This document shows positions 1 through 7,686 of a stretch of 40,579 bases of DNA, one piece after another (position 1 is the stretch's first letter; every line of letters starts with the position of its first letter). The notes beneath the pieces were generated by a model, which did not search any database, had not been told where the DNA came from, and worked only from the letters and a program-made list of their open reading frames with translations. The DNA comes from JALOTE01 sp031422195. Its GTDB lineage: Bacteria > Pseudomonadota > Alphaproteobacteria > Rhizobiales > Rhizobiaceae. The position numbers and the translations under genes are program-made. The DNA is taken from contig JANOPZ010000014.1 of NCBI GenBank assembly GCA_031422195.1, forward strand, positions 1 through 40,579, read 5' to 3'.

Positions 1-67
1 AACGCTGGGCTCCATTCTTTGGGCCGGACTTGATAAATACTTCACTTGCACATGCTGGACACGCCAT
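1..67 (-). CDS. Partial zinc-ribbon protein, probably IS1-type transposase InsA N-terminus
   Basis: Only the first 22 codons are inside the window; the gene runs off the left edge. The ATG at 67-65 has a good ribosome-binding site (AGGAG, 75-79) seven bases upstream. The visible peptide begins MACPACASEVFIKSGPKNG and continues with AQR. It shows a CPxC zinc-knuckle half-site, then a K-S-G turn and a GxQR stretch, which is the pattern at the start of IS1-family InsA and related transposase zinc ribbons. A second CxxC would be expected just past the edge. After rbfA the usual next gene is truB, so this gene sits in an unexpected place. With so few residues it could also be another zinc-ribbon protein; the IS1 call is inference. 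Confidence 0.5.
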   Translation of the reverse strand, partial: MACPACASEVFIKSGPKNGAQR

Positions 68-138
68 TTCCAATCTCCTGCAAAAGCCAAATCACTCGAA
101 CAGCAAAACAAGAAAAACAGTCGAATGTAAACACTGCC

Positions 139-250
139 CCCGCAAGGGGGGAGATTGGCACCCGCATTATTTAAGATAGGGCAGGCGCTGAACTTAGCAG
201 AATTTAACGCCAATCTCTCCCCTTGCGGGAGATATGTCATCGAAGATGAC
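139..250. repeat. Rhizobiales-type palindromic intergenic repeat
   Basis: A 21-base arm at 139-159 recurs inverted at 209-229 with one mismatch (20 of 21), 49 bases apart. Directly after it, GTCATC-gaa-GATGAC (236-250) forms a perfect 6-bp hairpin. The combination of a CTCCCCTTGCGGGAGA core with a short GTCATC..GATGAC hairpin and an AGAGAGGGG tail resembles the abundant intergenic palindromes (RIME-like) of Rhizobiales genomes. It lies between the end of rbfA and the edge gene and could fold as a transcript end for the rbfA operon, although no clear T-run follows on the minus strand. Confidence 0.65.
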
Positions 251-284
251 AGAGAGGGGTTCTTTTCTTGCAGCACAAAACCTC

Positions 285-704
285 TCATTCGTCCCCGCCT
301 TCAACATCTTTGCGCACCACTTCGGAGTGCAGCAATTTATCGATTTTAGCGAAGTTCTCAAACGCGGTGTCCACCTTAAACCGAATATTGGGAATAGACC
401 GCATTTGTCGCAAATCATGGCCCATCTGGCCGCGGAGATACTTCGTATGTTGGGCGAGCGCTTTGACCACAGTTTCGGTTTCAACTTTACCCATTGCCGA
501 AATAAAAGCGGTCGCAATTTTCAAATCTGGTGACATGCGGACTTCTGAAACGGATATGATTTTGCCTTTGAGCAAGGGCTCATCGATTTCACCGCGCTGC
601 AATAATGCAACGACAGCATGGCGCACTTGTTCACCCACGCGAAGCATACGCTGTGACGGCTGATTGGTGGTCGTGCGAACGCGTTTGGTTTTTGTTTCGT
701 TCAT
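285..704 (-). CDS. rbfA: 30S ribosome-binding factor A
   Basis: RbfA helps mature the 17S precursor to 16S rRNA and acts on the free 30S subunit, especially during cold adaptation. The 139-residue product has the family core SVSEVRMSPDLKIATAF in the KH-like domain, followed by an LRGQMGHDLRQMRSIPNIRF segment; the length is normal. Its ATG (704-702) overlaps the TGA of the upstream acetyltransferase gene as ATGA, so translation is probably coupled. It is the last gene of the rimP-nusA-ylxR-infB operon in this genome. Recognition by conserved motifs is clear. Confidence 0.96.
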   Translation of the reverse strand: MNETKTKRVRTTTNQPSQRMLRVGEQVRHAVVALLQRGEIDEPLLKGKIISVSEVRMSPDLKIATAFISAMGKVETETVVKALAQHTKYLRGQMGHDLRQMRSIPNIRFKVDTAFENFAKIDKLLHSEVVRKDVEGGDE

Positions 705-1219
705 GAGCGCTTGCCTTTTTGCGGCAGATTGGGCTTGGCAGGGGCAGGCGAAATCTGTGTCACTTGAAGTTCCAGTGCGTAATGCACCACATCATCTGTG
801 CGCTCAGAGCCGTCTTGATTGTCCATCAAAGCTGTCATTGGCTCATTTTCAGCGTCAGTTGCAATCCATAAAACCGGCACATTGGCAGCGGCCATATGGG
901 TTTTAACGGCTTCAACCAAAGCCTTACCGACACCTTTTTCGCGGTGCTCTTCAGCCACAAATACATCATCTAAATAGGCTTCGGCGTGCGACTTTAACGG
1001 CGACATCAAGCGGAACGCCATAGCAAAACCAACGTCAGAAATGATGTCGTTTTCTTCCATCGACGCCACCACGAACACAGCCGTTGCATCGCCCAATGCA
1101 CGGTTGATATGGTCGAGGGAAGGTACACCTTCGGGCAGCCATTCCTCATCAAGAATGGCTTCAAACAAGGTGCTGGCTCGGTCGGCATCTTTAGGGCCAA
1201 GACGGGTAATTGAAATCAT
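701..1219 (-). CDS. GNAT-family N-acetyltransferase
   Basis: The 172-residue product starts MISITRLGPKDADRA at 1219. An upstream in-frame ATG at 1306 would run into the infB end and the hairpin between the genes, so the shorter form is preferred. The acetyl-CoA-binding motif A is visible as VFVAEEHREKGVGKALVEAV (R-x-x-G-x-G/A, after an LDD strand), followed by a strand ending WIATDAEN. The C-terminal part (DVVHYALEL) recalls the AAC(3)-I-like group, but the substrate cannot be told from sequence. A Pro/Lys-rich tail follows the fold. It sits between infB and rbfA, which are usually adjacent, and overlaps rbfA by four bases (ATGA). Confidence 0.85.
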   Translation of the reverse strand: MISITRLGPKDADRASTLFEAILDEEWLPEGVPSLDHINRALGDATAVFVVASMEENDIISDVGFAMAFRLMSPLKSHAEAYLDDVFVAEEHREKGVGKALVEAVKTHMAAANVPVLWIATDAENEPMTALMDNQDGSERTDDVVHYALELQVTQISPAPAKPNLPQKGKRS

Positions 1220-1239
1220 AAAGGGGTCACCAATGATTA

Positions 1240-1263
1240 CGCCGCCGGATTGAACCGGCGGCG
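1240..1263 (-). terminator. Hairpin between infB and the acetyltransferase gene
   Basis: CGCCGCCGG (1240-1248) pairs perfectly with CCGGCGGCG (1255-1263) around a six-base loop, 26 bases past the infB stop on the minus strand. No T-run follows, so it is more likely a processing or pausing element, or a weak attenuator before the last two genes of the operon, than a full terminator. Confidence 0.5.
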
Positions 1264-1289
1264 ATAAATTAACACTAAATGTGATGCGC

Positions 1290-4151
1290 TTACAGTGTCC
1301 TTGCAATCTGCTGAACGCGGAAGCATTCGATCACATCGCCAGCGCGGATATCTTCGTAATTGGTAAAGGCCATACCGCACTCTTGCCCGCCGTAAGCCTC
1401 AGTAACTTCGTCTTTGAAGCGTTTGAGCGTTTTGAGCGTGCCCTCATGGATAACAACGTTATCACGGATAAGACGCACACCAGCACCGCGTTCCACTTTG
1501 CCTTCAGTGATTTTACAACCGGCAATTTTGCCAACTTTGGTAATATCGAAAACTTCAAGGATTTGAGCATTTCCAAGGAAGGTCTCGCGGCGCTCTGGCG
1601 TCAACATGCCGGAAAGCGCAGCTTTCACATCATCAAGCAAATTATAGATGATGTTGTAATAGCGCAGCTCAATGCCAGCACGGTCAGCCGCTTCGCGCGC
1701 CTGTTTATTGGCACGCACCGAGAAGCCCATGATCACGGCTTTGGAAGCCTCCGCCAAAGACACATCGCTTTCAGTGATACCGCCAGCACCGGAATGCACG
1801 ATACGGGCCCGCACTTCAGACGTGTTGATTTTCTCAATTGAGGCCAAAATTGCTTCCACAGAACCCTGCACATCGCCCTTAAGAACGATCGGGAATTCTT
1901 TAACAATATTGGTCTGCAGCTTGCTCATCATCTGTTCAAGAGAACCGCGCGAACCGGCTTGACGTGCGCTGGCCAAATCACGGGCCAGACGCGAGCGATA
2001 TTCTGTGATTTCACGGGCCTTAGCTTCGCTGTCAACCACAGTAAAGCGGTCGCCGGCGCTTGGTGCGCCTGAAAGGCCCAACAACTCAACAGGCGTGGAA
2101 GGCGGAGCCTCTTTGAGCACCTTGCCTTTTTCATCGACCAACACGCGGACACGGCCCCATTCAGCGCCGGCAACCACGATATCGCCTTGGCGCAGTGTGC
2201 CACCTTTGACCAAAACAGTGGCAACCGGACCACGGCCTTTATCAAGTTGCGATTCGACAACCACGCCATCGGCAGGACGTTCAGGGTTGGCTTTCAAATC
2301 AAGAACTTCGGCTTGTAGGATGATGGTTTCGAGCAATTTATCGAGGCCGGTGCCATTAAGTGCGGAAACTTCAACATCCAAAATTTCACCGCCAAGTGAT
2401 TCTACAAACACATTATGCTGCAAAAGTTGTGTGCGCACTTTTTGGGCGTCCGAGCCGTATTTGTCGATTTTGTTGATGGCCACAATGATCGGCACACCGG
2501 CGGCCTTGGCGTGATTGATGGACTCAATCGTTTGCGGCATCACGCTATCATCCGCCGCCACCACAAGAATGGCAATGTCGGTTGCCTGCGCGCCGCGGGC
2601 ACGCATGGCTGTAAAGGCTTCGTGGCCCGGCGTATCGATAAAGGTGATCAGATGGCCATTACTCTCAACTTGGTATGCCCCGATGTGCTGGGTAATACCG
2701 CCAGCCTCGCCGCTGACCACTTTGGTTTTGCGGATGGCGTCAAGCAACGATGTTTTGCCATGGTCAACATGGCCCATGATCGTAACAACTGGCGGACGTG
2801 TGACGCGGTTGGCATTGGTATCATCAAATTCGAAAATACCTGTTTCAACGTCAGCATCCGTTACGCGGCGCACGGTGTGACCAAATTCAGTGGCTATGAG
2901 TTCGGCGGTATCGGCGTCAATAATGTCGCCGGGCTTCATCATTTGGCCTTGAGCCATCAACATCTTGATGAGGTCTACCGAACGCTCGGTCATACGTTGC
3001 GCGAGTTCTTGAATGGAAATCGTTTCCGGCAACTGTACTTCGCGCGACACTTTTTCGCGCACCACTTGCATACCGGCACGTTTCATCTTTTCTTGGCGGC
3101 GGCGCATTGCTGACAAAGAGCGTGCGCGTTCGTCATCACCGCCGGTCACGGTGGTTACAGTTAGTTTTGAACGGCGGCGGTCATCTTCAACCTTGGCGCG
3201 TGCTGGCTTGGCAGCAGCATCAGGCACTTTAGCGGTGTTGCCGCGCGGGCCGGGACGGGCCGCTGGTTCAGAGGCACCGCGTTTGCGGGCGCGCTCGTCT
3301 TCTTCTGCACGTGATGGAGCCGCTGCACCCATACGGGCTTTGTTGACGGCTGGCGCTTCGCGGCGTTTGGCTTCAACAGGTGCTGGTGTTGCTGCTGCAT
3401 CGGCTGCAATACGGATAGCTTCGGCCTGACGGCGTTTTAGCGCGGCATCTTCAGCTTCGCGGCGCGCAGCATTTTCTGCGGCACGAATGCGGTCTTGCCC
3501 ATCGCGAATACGAGCGCCTTCCAGCGCACGCATGCGGGCATCCATTTCGCCGCTGGATAAATTGCCTTTTGGAGCAGCAAATGTCTGGCGGGCTTGATTG
3601 CGTATCGGTGCGCCCGTGGGAGCGGACATGGTGGAAGAACGCGAAGCGGGAGAAGCGGCCTGGGCAACAACGGGAGCCGCAGCTTTTGGTGCCGCAACAG
3701 CAGGGGCAACCACAACCACAGGCGCAACGCTGACCGGCGCTTCAGCAACAGGGACAACAGTAACAGGGGCAACCGCAACTGGGGCAAACGCAACTGGGGC
3801 AAACGCAACAGACGGCGCAACGACGACGGGCGCTATAACAGCAGCGGGTACCACTGCAACGGGTGCCGCAACAACAGGTGCCAAAGGCGCTGGCGTTTCA
3901 ATAACTGGTTTTGCGGCAACAACTGGTTCCGGCGCGGCTGCAACGGCAGCTGTGATTGGGACAATAATATCGTCCTTCTCACCGGGCTTGGTGAATTTGC
4001 GGCGCTTGGTTTCAACAACGACAGCGTGGGTGCGGCCATGGCTAAATTTCTGGCGAACCATTGATTGTTCATTGCCAGCTGGTTTCAGCGAAAGTGTCTT
4101 TTTGCCTGCGAGATTCAACGTTTTGTTGTCGCCGGAATTATTATCGGTCAT
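1290..4151 (-). CDS. infB: Translation initiation factor IF-2
   Basis: IF-2 is the GTPase that places fMet-tRNA on the 30S subunit and promotes subunit joining. The 953-residue product has the IF2-associated N-terminus (residues 1-55), an Ala/Val/Pro-rich low-complexity stretch (about 68-165), a charged Arg/Ala/Glu-rich linker (about 200-360), the IF2_N module (about 375-430) and the GTPase domain with G1 GHVDHGKTS (460-468), G3 DTPGH (506-510) and G4 NKID (560-563), then the C-terminal tRNA-binding domains. The low-complexity part carries short tandem DNA repeats, including two copies of a 15-base unit at 3781-3795 and 3796-3810. The ATG at 4151 follows an AGGCAGGC ribosome-binding region and lies 60 bases after ylxR. 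No truncation is seen. Confidence 0.98.
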   Translation of the reverse strand: MTDNNSGDNKTLNLAGKKTLSLKPAGNEQSMVRQKFSHGRTHAVVVETKRRKFTKPGEKDDIIVPITAAVAAAPEPVVAAKPVIETPAPLAPVVAAPVAVVPAAVIAPVVVAPSVAFAPVAFAPVAVAPVTVVPVAEAPVSVAPVVVVAPAVAAPKAAAPVVAQAASPASRSSTMSAPTGAPIRNQARQTFAAPKGNLSSGEMDARMRALEGARIRDGQDRIRAAENAARREAEDAALKRRQAEAIRIAADAAATPAPVEAKRREAPAVNKARMGAAAPSRAEEDERARKRGASEPAARPGPRGNTAKVPDAAAKPARAKVEDDRRRSKLTVTTVTGGDDERARSLSAMRRRQEKMKRAGMQVVREKVSREVQLPETISIQELAQRMTERSVDLIKMLMAQGQMMKPGDIIDADTAELIATEFGHTVRRVTDADVETGIFEFDDTNANRVTRPPVVTIMGHVDHGKTSLLDAIRKTKVVSGEAGGITQHIGAYQVESNGHLITFIDTPGHEAFTAMRARGAQATDIAILVVAADDSVMPQTIESINHAKAAGVPIIVAINKIDKYGSDAQKVRTQLLQHNVFVESLGGEILDVEVSALNGTGLDKLLETIILQAEVLDLKANPERPADGVVVESQLDKGRGPVATVLVKGGTLRQGDIVVAGAEWGRVRVLVDEKGKVLKEAPPSTPVELLGLSGAPSAGDRFTVVDSEAKAREITEYRSRLARDLASARQAGSRGSLEQMMSKLQTNIVKEFPIVLKGDVQGSVEAILASIEKINTSEVRARIVHSGAGGITESDVSLAEASKAVIMGFSVRANKQAREAADRAGIELRYYNIIYNLLDDVKAALSGMLTPERRETFLGNAQILEVFDITKVGKIAGCKITEGKVERGAGVRLIRDNVVIHEGTLKTLKRFKDEVTEAYGGQECGMAFTNYEDIRAGDVIECFRVQQIARTL

Positions 4152-4211
4152 GCCTGCCTGTCCATACGTGCGCCGGAATGGCGCTTAGCTGTTTAAATAC
4201 TCATGATTTTA

Positions 4212-5027
4212 TCATCGTGTTTTTGTCATGACTGTTTCATCGTCTTCATCTTCTTTCAATTCGCCATCGAAGCCGTCTTCATCATCGTCTTCGAAATCAT
4301 CATCGTCGAAATCATCGTCGTCATATGCATCTTCTGCATGTCTTGCGACGGGTTCTTCCAAAATCACATGCCCTGTGCCGCGATAACGCGCAAGGGCTTC
4401 AAGTCTTGCGCGGGCCCCTGTTGACACTTGCCCGGCGTTTGCGGCGGCATGTATCACATTTTCACCACCAAATGCCAAACTCATTTCAACACTGGTAAAT
4501 AATGCAAACCCCGGCACTGTTTTCCCGCCCATCGCACGTACGGCTTTGCGGCCCTGTGTGATTTTACGGATGCCATCTGCCGCTCCATCGATGGCATGAA
4601 GCACAAACCCTGCTTTACCACTCCGAACCAAATCATCAACCTTGGCAGAACCGGTCATCAACTGGCCAGCTTTGCGCAACAGCCCTAACGACCCCAGCGC
4701 ATTTTTAGCCAAAAGCCGGTCAATCATCGCGACCAGCTCGGGATTAATGATCACATCGGCCTTTAGCGCGCGGCCAAAAATCTTACGCTTTACAGCAAGC
4801 GCAACTGTTTCAGCATCCGCTGATACCCAGCAGCCGCGGCCTGGAAGCACTGATTTCAGATCGGGTACAATCGACCCGTCAGGGCCGGCCACAAACCGGA
4901 TCAGTTCATCAGGCTGCTTGGCTTGACGCGTGACAATACAGGTGCGGTCGTTCACGATAAGCTCTTCACTTTCGCTTTCTGCCACATCCACGCCATCATC
5001 TACCAAAGGCGCTTTGACTTCAATCAC
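4212..5027 (-). CDS. ylxR: YlxR (DUF448) RNA-binding protein fused to an L7Ae-like domain, acidic tail
   Basis: The 271-residue product carries the YlxR signature RTCIVTRQ (28-35) and LPGRGCWV (61-68), then a region of about residues 105-200 with the fold pattern of L7Ae-like ribosomal RNA-binding domains (LGLLRKAGQLMTGSAKVDDLV). YlxR proteins bind RNA and are encoded between nusA and infB in most bacteria. The start is GTG (5027-5025), overlapping the nusA TGA as GTGA. The C-terminal 40 residues are a run of Asp/Glu (DDDDFDDDDFEDDDEDGFDG and beyond), unusual for this family and possibly a disordered binding segment. The two-domain arrangement is common in alphaproteobacteria. Confidence 0.9.
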   Translation of the reverse strand: MIEVKAPLVDDGVDVAESESEELIVNDRTCIVTRQAKQPDELIRFVAGPDGSIVPDLKSVLPGRGCWVSADAETVALAVKRKIFGRALKADVIINPELVAMIDRLLAKNALGSLGLLRKAGQLMTGSAKVDDLVRSGKAGFVLHAIDGAADGIRKITQGRKAVRAMGGKTVPGFALFTSVEMSLAFGGENVIHAAANAGQVSTGARARLEALARYRGTGHVILEEPVARHAEDAYDDDDFDDDDFEDDDEDGFDGELKEDEDDETVMTKTR

Positions 5028-6616
5028 GCTTCGGCTTCTGCCTCCGTCATTTCAGCGTCTGTGGCTTCAGCTTCGGTCATCCAGCCCATCATTGTGCGGG
5101 CGCCAACAACCATTTCTTCGGCTTCGGCACGTGTCGTGCCAAATTTTGAGAATACGCCGACAAACGTTTTGACTTCACCGTCTTTTTTCTCACGCCAGCC
5201 AACCAAATCATCCACCGCATAACCGGCAAAATCTTCGAGCGATTTGACGCCGTCCTCACCTGCGGCAACCATCATGGCTGTGGTGATGCCCGGCACTTGG
5301 CGAATATCATCGGAAACACCGAGTTCAACACGCTTGGCGTCAAGTTCAGACTCAATTTGATCAAGATAGCTTTGGGCACGGGCCTGAATTTCTTCGGCAG
5401 TGTCTGCGTCAAAGCCCTCAATGGACGCAATTTCATCGGCGTCAACGTATGCCACTTCTTCAACTGACGTAAACCCTTCAGAAGCAAGCAACTGACCAAC
5501 GAGTTCATCAACGTTCAACGCATCCATGAACAATTGTGAACGCTCGGCAAACTCTTTCTGACGGCGGCTGGATTCTTCGTCTTCTGTTAATATATCAATG
5601 TCCCAGCCGGTCAGCTGTGAAGCGAGACGCACATTCTGGCCACGGCGGCCAATGGCGAGCGACAGCTGCTCTTCAGGCACCACAACTTCAATGCGCTGAG
5701 CATCTTCATCAAGCACCACTTTGGCAACTTCGGCAGGCTGAAGTGCATTAACGATAAACGTTGCAGGGTCAGCTGACCACGGAATGATATCGATCTTCTC
5801 GCCTTGCAACTCACCGACAACGGCTTGAACGCGAGAACCGCGCATACCAACGCAAGCGCCAACCGGATCAATCGACGAATCATTACTGATCACTGCGATT
5901 TTCGCGCGTGAACCTGGATCACGGGCAACCGATTTAATCTCGACAATGCCATCATAAATCTCAGGCACTTCCATGGTGAACAGGGCTGCCATGAATTGGG
6001 GATGGGTGCGCGACAAGAAAATTTGCGGGCCACGGGTTTCGCGGCGGGCATCGTAAATATAGGCGCGGATACGATCCCCGTATTTGAAAAGTTCGCGCGG
6101 AATCGATTCGTCACGGCGCACAATGCCTTCGCCACGGCCCAAATCAACGATGATATTGCCATACTCAACGCGCTTAACCGTGCCATTGATGATTTCACCA
6201 ACGCGGTCCTTATACTCATCAAACTGGTGGTCACGTTCTGCTTCGCGCACTTTTTGCACGATAACCTGTTTGGCTGATTGCGCGGCAATACGGCCAAACT
6301 CCATTGGGGGCAGTGGCTCAACAATGGTTGCGCCAAGCGTTGCATCAGCATTTTTGCCTTTGGCGCGGACAAGCTCGATTTCAGTTGCCGGGTTTTCAAC
6401 CTTCTCAACAACCTTCAAATAACGCTGGAGCCGCATTTCGCCGGTCTGTTCATTGATATGGCAACGCACATCGGTTTCAAGCCCGTAACGCAGCTTAGCT
6501 GCTTTTTCGATAGCATCGGCCATGGCATCAAGAACGATTTTTTTATCAATCGATTTTTCCTGCGCAACGGCCTGCGCAATCTGGATCAGCTCAAGCTTAT
6601 TGGCACTTACAGCCAT
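5024..6616 (-). CDS. nusA: Transcription termination/antitermination factor NusA
   Basis: NusA binds RNA polymerase and nascent RNA and controls pausing, termination and antitermination. The 530-residue product has the N-terminal polymerase-binding domain, an S1 domain (around 140-200, GEIINGTVKRVEYGNIIVDLG), two KH domains (to about residue 345, with GRRGQNVRLASQLTGWDIDI) and two helix-hairpin-helix-like C-terminal repeats (ASIEGFDADTAEEI and QVPGITTAMMVAAGEDGV), ending in a short Glu/Ala-rich tail. The ATG at 6616 is preceded by GAGGAG with eight-base spacing. It overlaps ylxR by four bases and follows rimP. Confidence 0.98.
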   Translation of the reverse strand: MAVSANKLELIQIAQAVAQEKSIDKKIVLDAMADAIEKAAKLRYGLETDVRCHINEQTGEMRLQRYLKVVEKVENPATEIELVRAKGKNADATLGATIVEPLPPMEFGRIAAQSAKQVIVQKVREAERDHQFDEYKDRVGEIINGTVKRVEYGNIIVDLGRGEGIVRRDESIPRELFKYGDRIRAYIYDARRETRGPQIFLSRTHPQFMAALFTMEVPEIYDGIVEIKSVARDPGSRAKIAVISNDSSIDPVGACVGMRGSRVQAVVGELQGEKIDIIPWSADPATFIVNALQPAEVAKVVLDEDAQRIEVVVPEEQLSLAIGRRGQNVRLASQLTGWDIDILTEDEESSRRQKEFAERSQLFMDALNVDELVGQLLASEGFTSVEEVAYVDADEIASIEGFDADTAEEIQARAQSYLDQIESELDAKRVELGVSDDIRQVPGITTAMMVAAGEDGVKSLEDFAGYAVDDLVGWREKKDGEVKTFVGVFSKFGTTRAEAEEMVVGARTMMGWMTEAEATDAEMTEAEAEA

Positions 6617-6635
6617 GGACGTTTCTCCTCGTTGC

Positions 6636-6694
6636 CAGTTTACCGGCGTTAGCCGGAAATCTAAGTGTCAGTTTACCGGCTCAGCCGGAAATCT
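6636..6694 (-). repeat. Tandem hairpin repeat at the rimP end
   Basis: Two near-identical units, 6636-6662 and 6669-6694, are separated by six bases. Each contains CCGGC..GCCGG, able to fold as a small hairpin, inside AGATTTCCGGC....GCCGGTAAACTG (minus strand). The upstream unit includes the last codons and TGA of rimP; the other unit reads like a second copy of that gene end with TAA. It looks like a local duplication of the rimP terminus. Confidence 0.75.
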
Positions 6695-7337
6695 CGTTAT
6701 CATTGGCGGCGTCAACCACGATTGCTTCCTCATCAGGCTCACCACGTTCTTTGCGGGCCAGCTTGTCACGGTTCAGAGCTTCATCGATTAACTCATCGGT
6801 TAAAACCAAATAGGCATCGGTTAAAGCCTCAAATGGTAATTCAACCGGTTCAGCACCGCCGCCTTCATTTGGCGCAGGCAACAACGTCAAAGCCACGTTC
6901 GTTGAAGACCCAATAATGCCGGTAAAACGCTTGCGACCAGCGATCACGCTGCCAGTTTGCAATTTGGCCAGATAGCCGGCCCAATTCACAAAATCCACGG
7001 CGCGCGTCAAAGGCCGGTCAATACCGGGCGATGAGACTTCAAGATGATAAGCGCGCTCGATGATTTCTTCAACATCGAGCACAGGCGAAATGGCATTGGA
7101 TAGCACTTCGCAGCCCGTGACATCCATCGTGCCATCGAGGCGTTCGGCCATAATTTGCAGCGTCATGCCGTTGCGGCTGGAAATTTTAATGCGAACAATA
7201 CGCATATCCACGTCAGCAGCAGCAGGCGCAAGCGCCGCATAAATGCGCGCCTCTAGGCCGGTCTCGCGGATAATACGATCGTCCACAATTGCATCAACAA
7301 TGACATCAACCGGTGCGGGTGTAACAACGTCTTCCAA
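6681..7337 (-). CDS. rimP: Ribosome maturation factor RimP
   Basis: RimP is needed for 30S subunit assembly. The product has the RimP N-terminal domain with EVSSPGIDRPLTRAVDF as signature and the C-terminal SH3-like domain (FTGIIGSSTNVALTL). The start chosen is TTG at 7337-7335, because AAGGA lies six bases upstream and the protein then begins LEDVVTPAPVDV, giving 218 residues; an in-frame GTG at 7409 lies inside the terminator-like hairpin and would add an unlikely Cys/Pro-rich N-terminus. The C-terminal 35 residues are an acidic extension. It is the first gene of the rimP-nusA-ylxR-infB-GNAT-rbfA operon. Confidence 0.93.
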   Translation of the reverse strand: MEDVVTPAPVDVIVDAIVDDRIIRETGLEARIYAALAPAAADVDMRIVRIKISSRNGMTLQIMAERLDGTMDVTGCEVLSNAISPVLDVEEIIERAYHLEVSSPGIDRPLTRAVDFVNWAGYLAKLQTGSVIAGRKRFTGIIGSSTNVALTLLPAPNEGGGAEPVELPFEALTDAYLVLTDELIDEALNRDKLARKERGEPDEEAIVVDAANDNEISG

Positions 7338-7381
7338 GCTTTGTCCTTCAAACCCGTTACGGGATAAATGGCTTGGGCAAC

Positions 7382-7413
7382 AAAAAAGAGCGGGTCCGGG
7401 TGGGCCCACTCTT
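7382..7413 (-). terminator. Intrinsic terminator-like hairpin in the rimP leader
   Basis: On the minus strand AAGAGTGGG pairs with CCCGCTCTT (one T-G pair) and is followed directly by a run of T (TTTTTT, 7387-7382). It lies about 45 bases upstream of the rimP start and just downstream of the promoter at 7439-7467, so every transcript from that promoter must pass it. It could attenuate the operon. Being about 270 bases past trmB, it might also end readthrough from trmB. Confidence 0.7.
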
Positions 7414-7438
7414 CGTCACTGACCAAGAATATATGGAG

Positions 7439-7467
7439 AATATAGTGGAAACTGATGTGTGATGCAA
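7439..7467 (-). promoter_or_regulatory. Sigma70-type promoter of the rimP operon
   Basis: On the minus strand TTGCAT (7467-7462) and TATATT (7444-7439) are exactly 17 bases apart. Transcription would start near 7432, giving a leader of about 95 bases with the terminator-like hairpin near its 5' end. This is the best promoter match in the trmB-rimP gap. Confidence 0.6.
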
Positions 7468-7555
7468 GTGGCGGTGGCATAGCAATTGTGCTTTGCCTTC
7501 TCTGGCAGAACTGTAAATCGTTTTCTTCGCAGCAAGGTCGCAAACTGTCCCGTTC

Positions 7556-7662
7556 GTCACCCCACCTCTTTCTTGTGCGGGGGCCTAGGCTTGCTTTGGA
7601 TGATTGTTGCATCCGTTAGATTTCAAGAAAGACTGGGTCCCCGTACAAAAGGCGGGGGTGAC
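7556..7662. repeat. Palindromic intergenic repeat element
   Basis: The element is bounded by GTCACCCC (7556-7563) and its inverse in GGGGGTGAC (7654-7662), with inner arms TTGTGCGGGGG and CCCCGTACAAAA also imperfectly inverted. The GACTGGGTCCCC...GGGGGTGAC end resembles the GTCATCCCCGCGAAAGCGGGGACCCAG repeats widespread in alphaproteobacterial intergenic DNA. It fills the space between trmB and the rimP promoter; no gene is seen in it. Confidence 0.55.
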
Positions 7663-7686
7663 TATGCTTGAAAGCTCTGCACATCC

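Noticed and set aside
701..1219. Aminoglycoside resistance gene
   Set aside because: The AAC(3)-I likeness is limited to the GNAT fold and a short C-terminal stretch; position in the ribosome operon gives no support for resistance.
3594..4188. Plus-strand Asn/Arg- or Ala/Thr-rich frames opposite infB
   Set aside because: Antisense readings of the Ala/Val/Pro repeats of IF-2.
7338..7409. Upstream in-frame GTG start for rimP at 7409
   Set aside because: It lies inside the terminator-like hairpin, has no ribosome-binding site and adds a Cys/Pro-rich stretch unlike RimP; the TTG at 7337 has AAGGA six bases upstream.
7253..7612. A 119-codon minus-strand frame across the rimP leader
   Set aside because: It overlaps the rimP start in another frame and crosses the promoter and the repeat; composition is not protein-like.
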